DNA of 64,000 nucleotides from Psilocybe azurescens (Eukaryota; Basidiomycota; Agaricomycetes; Agaricales; Agrocybaceae), in NCBI GenBank assembly GCA_023853785.1, contig JAJIRX010000496.1:1-64000 (forward strand), written 5' to 3'. Shown here piece after piece: positions 33,489 through 45,651 of this stretch. Numbering within the stretch: the stretch's first letter is position 1; every line of letters starts with the position of its first letter. Under the pieces are notes generated by a model. That model had not been told where the DNA came from. It saw only the letters and a list, made by a program, of their open reading frames with translations, and searched no databases. Made by a program: the position numbers and the translations under genes.

Positions 33489-35775
33489 ATGCTCATGGAG
33501 TCTGACTGGATCCCAACTGCGCTCTGGGGGTTGGTTTTACTGGGGTTGTATAGGTTTTTATTTCGGAGGCACGATGTGTGTTTTTGAACTTTATATAGCT
33601 GAAGGTTTTGGTGATGAAGTGCTAATCACAACTTATTTATTTTAGCTTGACCACATACCGACTGTCGGATACTCGAACCCGCTTTTGACATTTTTGACAT
33701 CTATAAAGTATATCTTTGGCGCACGCGAGCTGCTTTTGGAGGGCTATAAACTGGTGCGTCAAGTTCTTAACATAGTTTTATTCCTATTTCGTCCAGTGCA
33801 GCCTTGGCCCAAGGGGCTGAGAGTTGACTAGGACTTTTGACGGGCTTTTTGACATAAATTAACTTACGGCGGCGGCTCGATAGTATCCGAATGGGATCTT
33901 CAAACTATCGACGTTCGATGGCTGGTCAGTGGTTGTAAATGGGACGCGGCTCGTCGACGATATACGTCGCTCGACTGGGGAGCAGCTCCATTCGATGTCT
34001 GCTGTGGCTGGTGTCAGTAATCCAGCTTCGTTGAATAAACCTGGTGCGCGAAAGCTAAAATTGAAGTTCCTCCCTGGCAGTATCTCGGGTTTAGATACAC
34101 ACTAGGCGCACGTCTTTTGGATAATCCGTTCCATATTGATGTGATTCGGGCGGCGCTCACGAGAAATATTGGAATTCGGTTTCACGATATTCATGACGAG
34201 GTGCGACGTGCGTACGCCGATGCCATTCCTTCCGACAACGGCGAAGGTGCGTTGCAGTTGTTGTCCAATTCTATCAAGATCATGCGGACTCTGACAGGGG
34301 ACCTATTCCTCTTTCCACGTAGAGTGGACCTCGTTGGTGGCGTACAAACTACAAGTCGACGTGATAACAAGGGTGTCCTGTCGCTACTTGTTTGGGGAAC
34401 CCTTGTGTACGCCACATAATCTTCTTCCGGGATTCTAACGCCCGGCAGGCAGTATTGATATCCCCCATTTTTAGGCGATAACCCCGAATTTCGTAGCCTA
34501 TGCGAGAGGGCGACCAAGGAAATCTACAAGGGAAGATTCATTCGCCTTTTCCCTCCCTTCTTGAGACCGTACGTCAAACGCCGGATTTCCTTTGTGATTT
34601 TGATTTTTGGGGTTCTTTGCTGATATGCCCTTGCTGCAAATGCGCATGCTCAATCACAATCTATCCATCTAGACTTGGAACACGACTCGTCACCGGTATA
34701 CACGGACTACGAAACAAAATGGAGAACTACATTCGACCGATTATGGAATTTAGGTTGGAGCAGCAGAAGCTTCACGGTGTTGATTGGCCGGGCAAACCTG
34801 TCAGTTCAGTTCACTCATTCATTCATTTTGCAAACGCATCGTGGATAATTTTAGATTGATATTGATGTTCCTGGATTTATAGAATGATCTTATCTCTTGG
34901 CTCATAGATGCGGCTCAAGCTTCCGGAGAGGAGGTTACAGTGGAGGATCTAAGCACCAGAATGCTTTTCACAAGCTTTGGCGCAATCCATACTTCATCTG
35001 TCGTAAGATCTCTTATGCCTGGGATTCACAATAGAGTCAAGCTAATTAAATGGACTCAGACATTTACAGCGGCTCTATTCCAGCTCTCTCAGACTCCACA
35101 AGATGCAGAGGAGATACGGAAGGAAGTCGAGAACGTCGTGAAGGTCGAAGGATGGTCAAAAGCATCAGTTGGCAAGATGCATAAACTCGACAGCTATCTG
35201 CGCGAGTCGCAGCGATTGCATTTCATGACCCTGCGTACGTTATTTTCTTATTCCATATCTTCTCTTCCAATTCGCGTCTTCCATTTTATCTGAACGATTA
35301 AACTCTAAACAGTGACCATGGGTCGGGCGGTGGTACAAGACTTTACGTTCTCCGATGGCACTGTGATGCCTAAAAATGTTGCTGGTATCTCTGTCAATGT
35401 ATACGCCAGACACAGAGACGAAGGTTTATACCCCGATGCGTATGCATTTGACGGCTTTCGGTTTGTACCCAAAGCTGGATCTGGTGCGAGTCAGCCTTTG
35501 GTGGCCACCCCAACCTTGGAGTATCATGGGTTCGGACACGGTCGCTCGACATGGTGTGTGCTGTCAATCATGCTTTGCCAACTTCGCGCTGATACACCGC
35601 AATTTATAGCCCAGGACGCTTCTTCGCGGTCACAGAGCTGAAAACGATGCTGGCACATATCGTAACCAACTACGACATCAAGCTAGAGCAGGACGAGTAC
35701 CCACCAAAAATGGTCGTGGAAGCCAACTCTATTCCAAACATGTCCGCGAAGATAATGTTCCGTAAACGTATCTGA
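33489..35775 (+). CDS. cytochrome P450 (ent-kaurene-oxidase-like group)
   Basis: A multi-exon monooxygenase. The N-terminal anchor is WIPTALWGLVLLGLYRFLF. The body has YTLGARLLDNPFHIDVIRAA and PEFRSLCERATKEIYKGRFI. The I-helix region is LISWLIDAA and TFTAALFQLSQTP. The K-helix is E-S-Q-R in YLRESQRLH. A PERF-like FDGFRF is followed by the heme loop FGHGRST-C-PGRFFA. The heme cysteine codon is split by an intron (TG at the end of one exon, C at the start of the next, about 35554-35610), so a simple translation shows a false Trp. The loop GHGRxxCPGRFFA is typical of basidiomycete P450s annotated as ent-kaurene oxidase-like. Substrate is unknown. Splicing near 33970-34110 is uncertain. It needs a P450 reductase and acts at the ER membrane. 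Confidence 0.85.
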
Positions 35776-38398
35776 CACCGATCTATTTATTGTGTATTGG
35801 GATTTGCTGTTGTAATCGTGCTATCAGGACTTATGTACTGCGATGACATTTTTAAATTATTCCATGGAGAACACTTGATGATTTCTTACAGCTTCCACTA
35901 TCCAGGGGCCAGCGATGTGAGCCGCATGGTGACAGTTTAACCGGGTCCTGTCGGCGGTGTCGTAACAATTGCCCTCAGGTCGACTTGCAGTAGGCTCCTC
36001 ATCGACTCATACGATATTCTAACCTTTGCGATATCCTGCATGTGCAGTATCACAGTATTTGGATACATACTTCATAATGTTTGGCAAAATTCTGAGCGCC
36101 GGAAGCCCACCAGACTTCTTGGGATTCGAGAATTGGCGAACTGGCCGGTATCCGTATTTCAAATATAGTACTTGCTACAATACTTGTTCAACTAGTGTTC
36201 GATAGATGAGACTGAACTAAGAAGAGAGCTGAATGTGTATGTGCATTGCAAAACATAATAGTAGGTGGACAAGAAACCACGGCTTATGTACCGACCGTTT
36301 CATAAAAATTACAACGGAAATGCCTCGAATTGCCTACTAAAACAAGTGCGCCGTTCAGTGCGCCACATCCACGTGATATTTAGTATGTTTCTTTCTCAGC
36401 CCGAGCTCTGAGCACGTATGAATTTCGGGTTTCACGCATCCAGTGCTGTCTCTAGCAACCAGGGGAGCCGCAAATTTTTACACGCTTGCATGATTCACAT
36501 ATATCCATCTTTTCATTGCAGCACGCACAATGTGCTGGCTGGGGTCGCGTGAACATACAAAATCTAAAAATAGATTGGCCAAGAGTTATTCTCTCTTGGC
36601 CTGGAATGTTATAATTCACACTAAACGGCGGAGTTGACCTGTGCCCTTCTTTGAGCCTCGACTTTCAACGAGATTGAAGAACATGCCACGGTGGCTAACT
36701 TATGGTTATAAACGGTATCAGCGGCTGTGTTGAGGCACTAGGCGTCTTCTTATAAGTACATACCGTCTAGTGCGATTCAAAAATACTGCACAGTCGGGGT
36801 TCTGAGATGCCCGTGCCTATTCAAAGCGACTTCTTCATGCATCAGTCTCCCGCGGTAAAGACTCAGACCATTAATATTATAGAATGATGTGCGTTGAAGG
36901 TTAGCCCGAATCTTCCTGAACTATTTTTCTCCAGACTACCTGTAAAGCAGTATCGGAGACCATCATGTAGATCCGCACCTGTCGTAAGCTCCGGGGTGTC
37001 TATGTTCGGAGCAGGATCCGAGCTAGAAGAACGGTTCTTTCTCTCCGTAAACGTGATGGTTCCGAATCCATTATTCGAGGCTTGCCATTAGTCTAGCTAC
37101 AGCTAATGGAGTTTGGAAGCTCGAGCTCTAGACATCAATTAGCAGGAAGCAGCAAGGTATTTGGATTCCTGACTATTTTAATATCTGTAGGCGGTAATTG
37201 TAGTGCGCTATCTCCGGTCCATTTGAATTCGAGGCAAAATAGTCGAGTACTGCGACCCTTGAGCTTATGTCCACTCTATGCGCTCAATAGGGAGGTTTAT
37301 GATATGCATACTATATTATGTCCAATCTACACTCATCCGTATAGGCGAGTTTATCGATTAATGTATAGTTGACACCGAGTTCATAAATACATTCTATATC
37401 AGTCTTTCAGACGCAATAATCATACCGACGCCCACCAATTTAGATAACCCCACCTCCATCAAGTTTGATGATATGGATATGGAGCACGTTCTGCATACCC
37501 CGTGGGAGGGATATGGATGGGGACAGATCGGTGAAGCATATGGATGGTCGGACCTGACGGCAAATTGCGTAGTAGCGGATAGGATTCTACATACCTTTCT
37601 ATAGTTTGAAGTGAGTCTTGCATATGATTAGAGTAGAGAAAAATATTCATCTTGCGTTGTCAATCGGAGGTGTATTCCGGTGTCGGCTCAGTCTTGCCAT
37701 GTTTCCACTCAAGTCAATTACCTTCTTCAAAGGTTATGAGTCCTGGTATGCCATGTGTGAGCATACTTCGAGTACGCTGAGACCGGAATGATGCGCGCTC
37801 CTTTACATAGTATTCGGGCGTTAAGGTCTTACGGACGATGTGGACAATACTATAGACCACACAGACTATGAGTGCGACTGTTTCGGAAGTGGTCCCAGAT
37901 ATGTGACATATCCCAAAAAAGCCGGTACTATATTTTAACCCCCGGTGTGAATACCATTCTCTCAAATGTTTACAGCAGCGTCCAAAGCCAAATCATTGTT
38001 GCCTTCGGACCATGTTCTGATAGATATCCAGGAGAAACGTTCCAATTCCCACTCCCAACGGGTGTCTTGTACACCTTTGATGCACAACGGCTAAATTGTT
38101 TGTGACGATGCCGGGTCTTTCGCCCCGTACCATCGATACAGGAGATACTTAATTCTATTTGCGGATATGTTCCCACCCCGCAATGTGTTTTGTGAACCCT
38201 ATGTTGTTGCATGTGCTAACCGATCCCGATCGTGGTATTTTTAGCTCTTCTGGTGGCCTTGCATTTTAATCGGCCCTTTATAAAGGGAGCTTCGATTTCT
38301 TCTGGCTCTTTGGTTGGTTCCTTGCATTTTGTCCCACCTTTCTCGCTTTTTAGCGCCTACCATCCCTCTTACCTTCCACTCCTAAACGCATATTAGCT
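35776..38398. other. 2.6-kb intergenic region
   Basis: No supported gene. ORFs at 36894-37091, 37106-37372, 37459-37650 and 37714-37965 are short and lack family features or splice partners. The end holds the promoter of hexose transporter 2, with TATAAAG at 38279-38285 about 115 bases before the ATG. Confidence 0.45.
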
Positions 38399-41051
38399 AT
38401 GGCCGGAGGTGCAGGTGGTACCGGAGGAGGTGTAGCCTCGAAGTCTATCGTATGGGCAATCATTATGTCGGCGTTTGCAGGTATGGTGGCTTTTTAATGA
38501 GAAGCAGTGTCCAGTATCTTATTGATTGCGACAACTACAGGTTTTGGTGGAATTCTGTTTGGGTATGAGCAAGCGATAAGTTCTTGGACACATCTCACCG
38601 ACCACTCATATTTACTAGGTATGACACGGGAACGATTGGAGGAGTCATTGCTATGAATGATTGGCTCGATGTATTCGGCAAATTCGACCCCTCATTGGGC
38701 CGCTACATCCCCACAAACGATAAATCCCTTGTTGTTCGTTCAGCTTTATCTTGTTTGTCTTTATGGCACACTATGACACTCTTCTAACTCAGGTATCCAT
38801 TCTCTCTGCCGGAACATTCTTTGGCGCCCTCCTGGCATCACCCGTGGGCGACACTCTCGGCCGTAAATGGGGTCTCGTCGCATCTTGCTTAGTTTTCTGC
38901 CTGGGTGTCGGTCTCCAACTGGATACATCATGGGCTGTCTTCGTCATTGGCAGAGTTATCGCCGGTTTGGGAGTGGTAAGCCAGCCCAAAATACTCGATA
39001 GTCTGATATTGAAATTTCGTCATAGGGTCTCGTGTCATGTTTGGTTCCCATGTACCAGTCCGAGGTAAAGCAGTCTTTCACCTTGGTTATGAAAGTCCCC
39101 ATGCTGATTTCCGCTAGTGCGCACCCAAATCTATCCGTGGTCTTATCGTCGGACTTTACCAATTAGCCAGTAAGTACATATTACTTGTGATATCAACGAA
39201 TAGCTTGTTAACATCCGCATATTGTTTAATAGTCACTATTGGGGCCCTTCTTGCCGCTATTGTGCTGAATGCTACCAAAGGTCGCCCAGATCACTCTGCA
39301 TGGAGGGTAAGTTTTTTCACGGTAGCTTCACGATGTGATCCTGGGGCGCCATCCGGATTACAATCCATCGCGATCTATATTCGACGTAAACTCCAATGTG
39401 CTGACACCCTCCACAGATACCAATTGCCGTGCAGTTTGTATGGGCTGCCATTTTAGCTGGCGGAATGGTGCGTTACAAAATTTTACATTCCCATGGGCGT
39501 GTATTAACCTTCAATCGTTCTAAAAATAGATGATGTTACCCGAAAGCCCGCGCTATCTCCTGTTGAAGAACCGTCAAGCTGATGCGCGTGTTGCTCTTGG
39601 AAGATTGATGACAGCTTCCCCGGACTCGCCTGAGGTTGAGGCGGAGGCCGTTGAAATTGCTACAGCATTGGCTGTTGAACAAGAGGCCAGCCAGGGTGGA
39701 TATATGGCTTGCTTCAGGAACAACGCAGATAGGAACGGATTCAGGACATGGACTGGTATTTTGATGCAAGGAGTGAGCAGCTTTGTGTTATCCACCCAGT
39801 CACCTGTTTAAGACTAATAATTATGTTTTAGTGGCAACAACTTACTGGCATTAACTTCATCTGTAAGTGACACTTTGCATTTTTGCGAAAATGGCTAGTA
39901 TTAATTGTCCCCTTACAGTCTACTACGGGACCGTAAGTTATTCGTTCGCTCTTTCTCCTAGAGCGTGGTGTAACCTCCTTTCCTTAGACATTTTTCCTAC
40001 AAGCCGGAATCAAAACCCTTTCGTTATCCAGTCAGTACCCGCATATGCCAAGTATTGAAGCGGGAATTGACCACGCCTAACCTTTTCCAGGATTATTGCA
40101 GATGTCGTGAACACCGTCATGACATTGTTCGGTATCCAGCTCATTGACCGTGTTGGTCGCAGAAAGCTGCTACTCATTGGAGCTGCTGGTATGTGCATCA
40201 GTGAATTCATCGTGGCCATCGTCGGTGTTACGGCGGGTCAGCCCCACGTCGTGGGAGGCGGAACTGAGGTCAACATCACGGCTCAGAGAGTTCTGATTGC
40301 ATTCACTTGCATGTACGTCGTCTTTACGGGCGTAGCCATACGTGAGTATGATAGCTAACCTCACTCCCCCAATACAGTTACATTGCCTTCTTCGCCACTT
40401 CTTGGGGACCAGTCATCTGGGTTCTTACTGGAGAGCTTTTCGTACGTTACATGCTTCCTGAGATTCTAGCTCAGTTCACTAAAGGATCCCCAACAGCCTC
40501 TCGGTGTCCGTGCTAAGAGCATGTCCTCGCCGTTGCCAGCAACTGGCTCTGGAACTTTGGAATTGCATATGCCACACCTTACCTTGTTAACCCATCTACG
40601 ACAGGAGTGAACGCTGTGAAGGCGGCGAACCTAGGAGTCAAAGTGTTCTTCATTTGGGGCGGAACTTGTGTTGGATGCTTTATTTTCACGTATGTTTTTC
40701 TATTAATAATGTATAAATGGTATCACAAGATTGACGTGCCACTGCATCCGTAGATACTTCTTCATTCCAGAAACAAGAGGGCTGTCCTTGGAACAAGTTG
40801 ATATCCTCTACAGAGAATCAAGCAGTATGTGTTATGCTTCTGCGCATATATCGCCCATGCTTACTGCTACTCTCTCTCTGCAGTTCTTGGATCTAACAAG
40901 AAACGCCAAGAAATTATCGCGCAAAACAAGACATTCACCAACAACTATCACGGTGAAAAGGAAGTCGTAAGTCGCTGTATTTAGTAACCAATCGTGTCAG
41001 TGACTAATTATAATGTAACAGGCTGAGCACGATGAGAAGGCGAGTGCATGA
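38399..41051 (+). CDS. MFS hexose transporter 2 (paralogue of 28566-30774)
   Basis: It has the same architecture as transporter 1: N-terminal MAGGAGGTGGGVASK, FGGILFG-YDTGTIGGV with the same 22-nt second exon, GDTLGRKWG, LPESPRYLLLKNR, WQQLTGINFI, DRVGRRKLL and PETRGLSLEQVD. It has more introns than the first copy, including one between SE and CAPKSIRG that transporter 1 lacks. One base appears to be missing near 40527 (ATGTCCTCGCC, where the frame needs SMS.AVASNWLWN). The paralogue differs most at the termini and in the central loop (EAEAVEIATALAVEQEASQG). Plasma-membrane sugar uptake is the expected role. Two dispersed copies within 10 kb suggest local duplication before the P450 and HTH genes came between them, or duplication around them. 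Confidence 0.88.
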
Positions 41052-42000
41052 GGATCTGCATTGGATGGCTTACTCCACTGAGCGGCTACATAATACCCTC
41101 ATACCGTAACGCCTCATGTTAATATTGTTTTTTGGTGTACGACGTTGTATATTTGATACAACATTAATGATTTATTTTTCTTCAACACAAAACACAATAA
41201 TAAGCGAGATTGAACATGTTGATTTGCTTGACCTCACTACGCGACGAGACGCGTCTCAACGCGCTTCTAAGCTGATCCAGCCATATTACCCTGTATACAT
41301 AGTTTTTACATGACAATAACCCGGTATCCCGTGTCAGCCAGTTAACGCGACTCGACAGTGACGCGACGGACGCGTCCTCAGAGTCATGTCCTTACGCTTA
41401 GCTAGCCCCTAAGTGTGTATTCATCAGCAGCTGGGAGTTTTAGAAAGGACTTATAATCTTTCCCAGATCATTCCCAGTACAAATTCTCCGTCGGATTGGT
41501 TTGCTGCATCACAGTGTTCAATCATCGTCTCGGCGACAAATATGGACGATATGTACCATACATAATTTTCCCATCTAGATGATAATCTCGAAAAGGACAG
41601 CCATAGTTCTTCCCCTTCCATTGGTATGTCACATCCCAAAGTTACAAATATTGTTGATGCATGAACTTCGTCCGCTTTGTTACCTTCTGCTCTAATTGAG
41701 AATTTTATGGAACGAAAGTCAGAGCCTGGCATTGGTCCATTCCGGTCTCCAGCAGTGAGCAGACGGCGGTGTTACCGGTCATATGATCTCTCCTGGTCGC
41801 GTGATAAACAATGAAAGACGCGGCATAGCAATATCATCGTGCACGCGATTTGATTAAAAGGTGTAGTCAATTAAAGAACGATAGCTGAGGATCTACATTA
41901 CTGATTAGTTCGATAAGAGTGTGTTTCTATCATAGATGCTATGTAGAAAACTCACCTTGTCTTTTAGAGAACAGGGTATGTTAAAGACGTCGACAGTGAA
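41052..42000. other. intergenic region left of the MITE
   Basis: It contains the 3' UTR of transporter 2 and a weak minus-strand ORF at 41451-41732 (93 aa, MPGSDFRSIKFSIRAEGNKA...) without recognisable domain. I cannot support a gene. Confidence 0.4.
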
Positions 42001-42490
42001 CAAGGGGGCCCCGGATTTCAGCCCATAACCCGAGGTATGGGGGGGGGGGACCAGAGGGCTTAAAATTTTTCATTTTTAAAGGCTAAAACTCAGAAATTTA
42101 GGGCGATAGAGGCCAAGAAAGCAGTGTTTAAGTTTAATGAGCCAGAATCATACTTTTACAGATTGTTTTCGGCACTAGTTAAATTTATATTCTATTTTTG
42201 TATGAGCAGATAATATACACAGGTTCCACCATTAATAGATATCTTTACTGAACCCATTCAGAAACTCTTTAAAACAAGCTGGCTATCTTATTTGTGTTTA
42301 AAGAAAGTCAAACCTGATACCTAGTGTCCTTATATGTTGATTTTTTTGTTTTTGTTTTCTCAGCCATCAAAATACAGGAAAAACATAGGAAAAACATACC
42401 CTATATAGAAGGAGGGGGGGTCCACGAGCCCTTATGAAAAATATCTACCCCGTGATGTTTGTGAAATCTTGGGGCCCCCTTGACAGTGAA
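41993..42490. mobile_element. hAT-like MITE (482 bp) with perfect 8-bp target duplication
   Basis: Both sides carry ACAGTGAA (41993-42000 and 42483-42490). The element between (42001-42482) starts CAAGGGGGCCCCGGATTTCA. Its reverse complement starts CAAGGGGGCCCCAAGATTTC, so the terminal inverted repeats are about 20 bp with a short gap. There is no ORF of note inside, and it has a G9-10 run near 42040. An 8-bp duplication with a CA-G-rich TIR is the hAT signature (known). The perfect duplication suggests a fairly recent insertion, moved by a transposase encoded elsewhere. Confidence 0.85.
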
Positions 42491-42778
42491 TGAACAGTTT
42501 AAAATTGCAGACATGGAGAACCACGAATATACTTGTACTTTAAAATACACAATTTCTTTGAGGATGTCGGCGTCAAAATGATCACGTATCTATGAATACC
42601 TTTCCCGCCAGAAGTAACACATTCTGGACATGGAATGCAGAAGAATCGCGTGCCATATCGTAGTAAGAAGTGGAAGGGACAAATGGGATTGATCATCATC
42701 CTTCCTTACTACATCTTACTAATTATAACCATAACTAATACTGGGGTGAGTCATCGAGTTTAAGGGTCTCGAAATCTG

Positions 42779-42786
42779 TATAAAAG
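42779..42786 (+). promoter_or_regulatory. TATA box of FAD oxidase gene
   Basis: TATAAAAG lies 50 bases upstream of the ATG at 42829. The MITE ends about 300 bases further upstream, so it sits in this gene's promoter region. Confidence 0.55.
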
Positions 42787-42828
42787 CCCACCCAAGGATC
42801 GTGGCGAAGATCCAAAATACCCCCCACT

Positions 42829-45410
42829 ATGCCGTCCCCCCTACTATACAGTGTCTACTCACTGTTCACCTTGCAGGCCTCGGACTTTGGCGGTACAAGT
42901 CTGATCAATACATCCCCAGACTGGAACGCCTTGAACCGTAGCGTTCACGGGCATCTTAAAGCCGCGACACCATTCTCTCGACCATGTTTCTCTCAGTACA
43001 GTACGCCAAACCAGGCGGCCTGTACTGAGATTCAGTCACATAACGAAGATCACTGTAAGCCCACATGAAGTTTATGGCATCGAATCTCAAGTTCTAACTT
43101 CGTTCTACATCTATCATGGATGCGACAGTATTTCGATCGAGCCACTTCGGCGCATACGAGCTTACCAACTGGGAGACATGTCAGACAACCGGAGATCAGT
43201 GCCTTCTGGACTGGTTGGCTCCCACCAACCCGGCAGCGTTCGCTCCGCCAAGACGATGCCTACTAGGAAATGTACCCAGCTACTATGTAAGTAAGTTTCC
43301 CAGAGTCCTGTTCTTCGTAACGTAATGGGCGGGTCATGTGGATATCCATGAAATAGATTGATGTGTCGGGTCCGGACGACGTAAGAGTTGCTTACGATTT
43401 CGCAAAAAGACCGGAATCCGCGTTGTTATCAAAAATTCTGGGGTACAGACTACATCTAATGCGTGCTGGGGAAATGCAATCCTGACTATTTTTTTGCGTA
43501 AAGCACGACTATTTGGGCCGTAGCTCGGGTCCAGGAACTTTGGCACTTTGGGTACGTCGCATCTCCGTTTGGCCCAGTGCCCAAGGTCTCATCTCAACTC
43601 GTTGCTACAGACGCACAACCTTGACAAAGTGAGAGAAAGAGAGAGTTTGTTTGTTAAGCTTTCAGAGTCTCACGCAGATATAGCTTGTACTTAACAGATC
43701 ATTTATACCTGATGGATGCGATCCATCCGACCCAGTAATGACAGCGATAACGATCGGAGTCAGTAACCCCCAGACATTTCTCAATTCAAGCCTCCAATCC
43801 GTCAACTCACACAACAATATCTACAGGCGGGTCAGCAATTCCGCGCCATATACGACTTCGCACGCGATAACAAAGTCACCTTCGTGGGAGGAGCCGATCC
43901 CAGCGTTGGGGCGTCGGGTGGATGGGTGATGGTCAGTGACTGTCTCACGGTTCTTTCATATCCTATTTTGGCATTATTAATGCCATTTCTGGCCCTTTCT
44001 TGCAGGGCGGTGGCCATAGTGCATTGTCCCCTACCATGGGTCTAGGTGTAGATAGGGTTTTGGAATTCAAAATAGTCACTCCAGATGGGAAGTACCGTAC
44101 TGCTAATCGCTGCCAGAACCAGGACTTGTTCTTTGCTTTGAGGGGAGGCGGAGGCGGGACGTTTGGGGTGGTTTTGGAGAGCACGTTCATTGCTTCGCCA
44201 CGAGTGACTGTTCAAGCGTATGCGAGCATTATTTCATATTCCGTCTTTGTAGAAAGACTCAATCATTTAACAGGGTATTCGGAGAATACGAAAATACAAG
44301 GGAAAATTCTTTCAAATTGCTGAAAGCACTCGCCGGCAACGCGGTGCAACTGGCAACGGACGGGTGGGGCGGTTATATCACTGTAAGATGACTTGCGTAC
44401 TCCAAAGCATCGCAAAAGGCGTCTAACTGATTTGAAAGCCGCCTGCTGGGACCGCAGTCTGGGCGAACGCCGTTCTTGACTCGGACGAGGCCCAAAAATC
44501 TGGATCTAGCGTAGTGGACGCGTTCGCATCGATAAACGGCACTGTCACGTTCATGACCTTCGATTCTTATTCCGACTTTTATGACACATTCATTGACCCA
44601 CATCCTGATGTACGTCTCGTTTTACTCCCATCTCTCATCAAGGGCCTGATTTGTCGCACTATATAGCCAGTAGGAAGACCGCAGATCTTGGGCACACGTC
44701 TCATCCCATCCGACAAGTTCGGCGACGACATTCTCGTCGATGCTATAGCGAATGGAATGCTGGACTCGGATTTCGGACAAATTCTAGCCGTCACTCCATT
44801 CCCCTTCAAAGACTTCAAGCATGGTGAAACGTCCATCAACCCCGCATGGAGGAACGCCGTCTGGGAGGCAAGTGCATTCCAACTTTTTAAATCGCTGAGC
44901 GAATGTGAGCTCACGTAAGGATACATTCTTGATTAGCCCATCATAAGTTATTTCTGGAACTATAACTCTACCCTCTCGGATCGTGTGGTCAATACAAGAA
45001 GTTGACTGAGAAATTAGCTGTCATCCGCGAGCGCACACCCGATGCTGGTGTTTATTTCGTGAGCTCATCTTGATTCATGAGTCGAAGCAAGCTCTTGCTT
45101 AACGAACGAATCAACAGAATGAGGCCGATGTCTATGAGCCTGATTACATCAAGGCGTTCTGGGGAGACAATTATGATAAGTTGTTGTCCATCAAGCAGAA
45201 ATAGTGCGTATTCCACATACTCCTAACGGTCTAGAGCACTACTGATCCAAATTCAAATAGCGATCCTGACCATATCCTTGATTGCTGGCGCTGTGGTAAG
45301 TCCCTTGAAGTGTTGTCCTTGTAAAAAGTTTCTGATGAACATGGCGGGAAATAGTTGGATGGAAAGGCCCCAAGGACCCATTATACAAGTGCTACCCCAA
45401 GATTAATTAG
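42829..45410 (+). CDS. FAD-linked oxidoreductase, berberine-bridge type (isoamyl alcohol oxidase-like)
   Basis: Exons read in order: DWNALNRSVHGHLKAATPFS, WLAPTNPAAFAPPRRCLLGN and SGPDDVRVAYDFAK. The FAD-binding site GHDYLGRSSGPGTLALW follows. Then come FVGGADPSVGASGGW, GGGHSALSPTMGLGVDRVLE and RGGGGGTFGVVLEST. The substrate domain follows, with the closing BBE helix (YEPDYIKAFWGDNYDKLLSI, YDPDHILDCWRCVGWKGP). The His of GHDYLG is the expected covalent FAD link. The CxxVG cysteine of bicovalent family members is not seen, since the site reads GGWVMGGGHS. One-base frame problems occur near 43405 and 44305-44325. Such secreted oxidases act on alcohols, alkaloids or secondary metabolites. The substrate is unknown, and a clear signal peptide is not certain. 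Confidence 0.85.
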
Positions 45411-45651
45411 CGCCGCAACTGAACCACCTTTAGAATCCTCGTCAGCAGTAAATGATAAAGATTTCAAGCCAGGGCTGGCCTTTCCCAACGTTTGTTACCT
45501 AGCTTCGTAGCTTCAGAATCGTGCTACCCATTAAATGCCACAAAAGAACTGAAAAGACGAAAAAGGTTTCCATTATGAAAAGAAGTCGAAACAGAGTATA
45601 ACAAATGAGAAAACATCGAAACGATAAACCGTGAATAAGGAATCGGACCGA

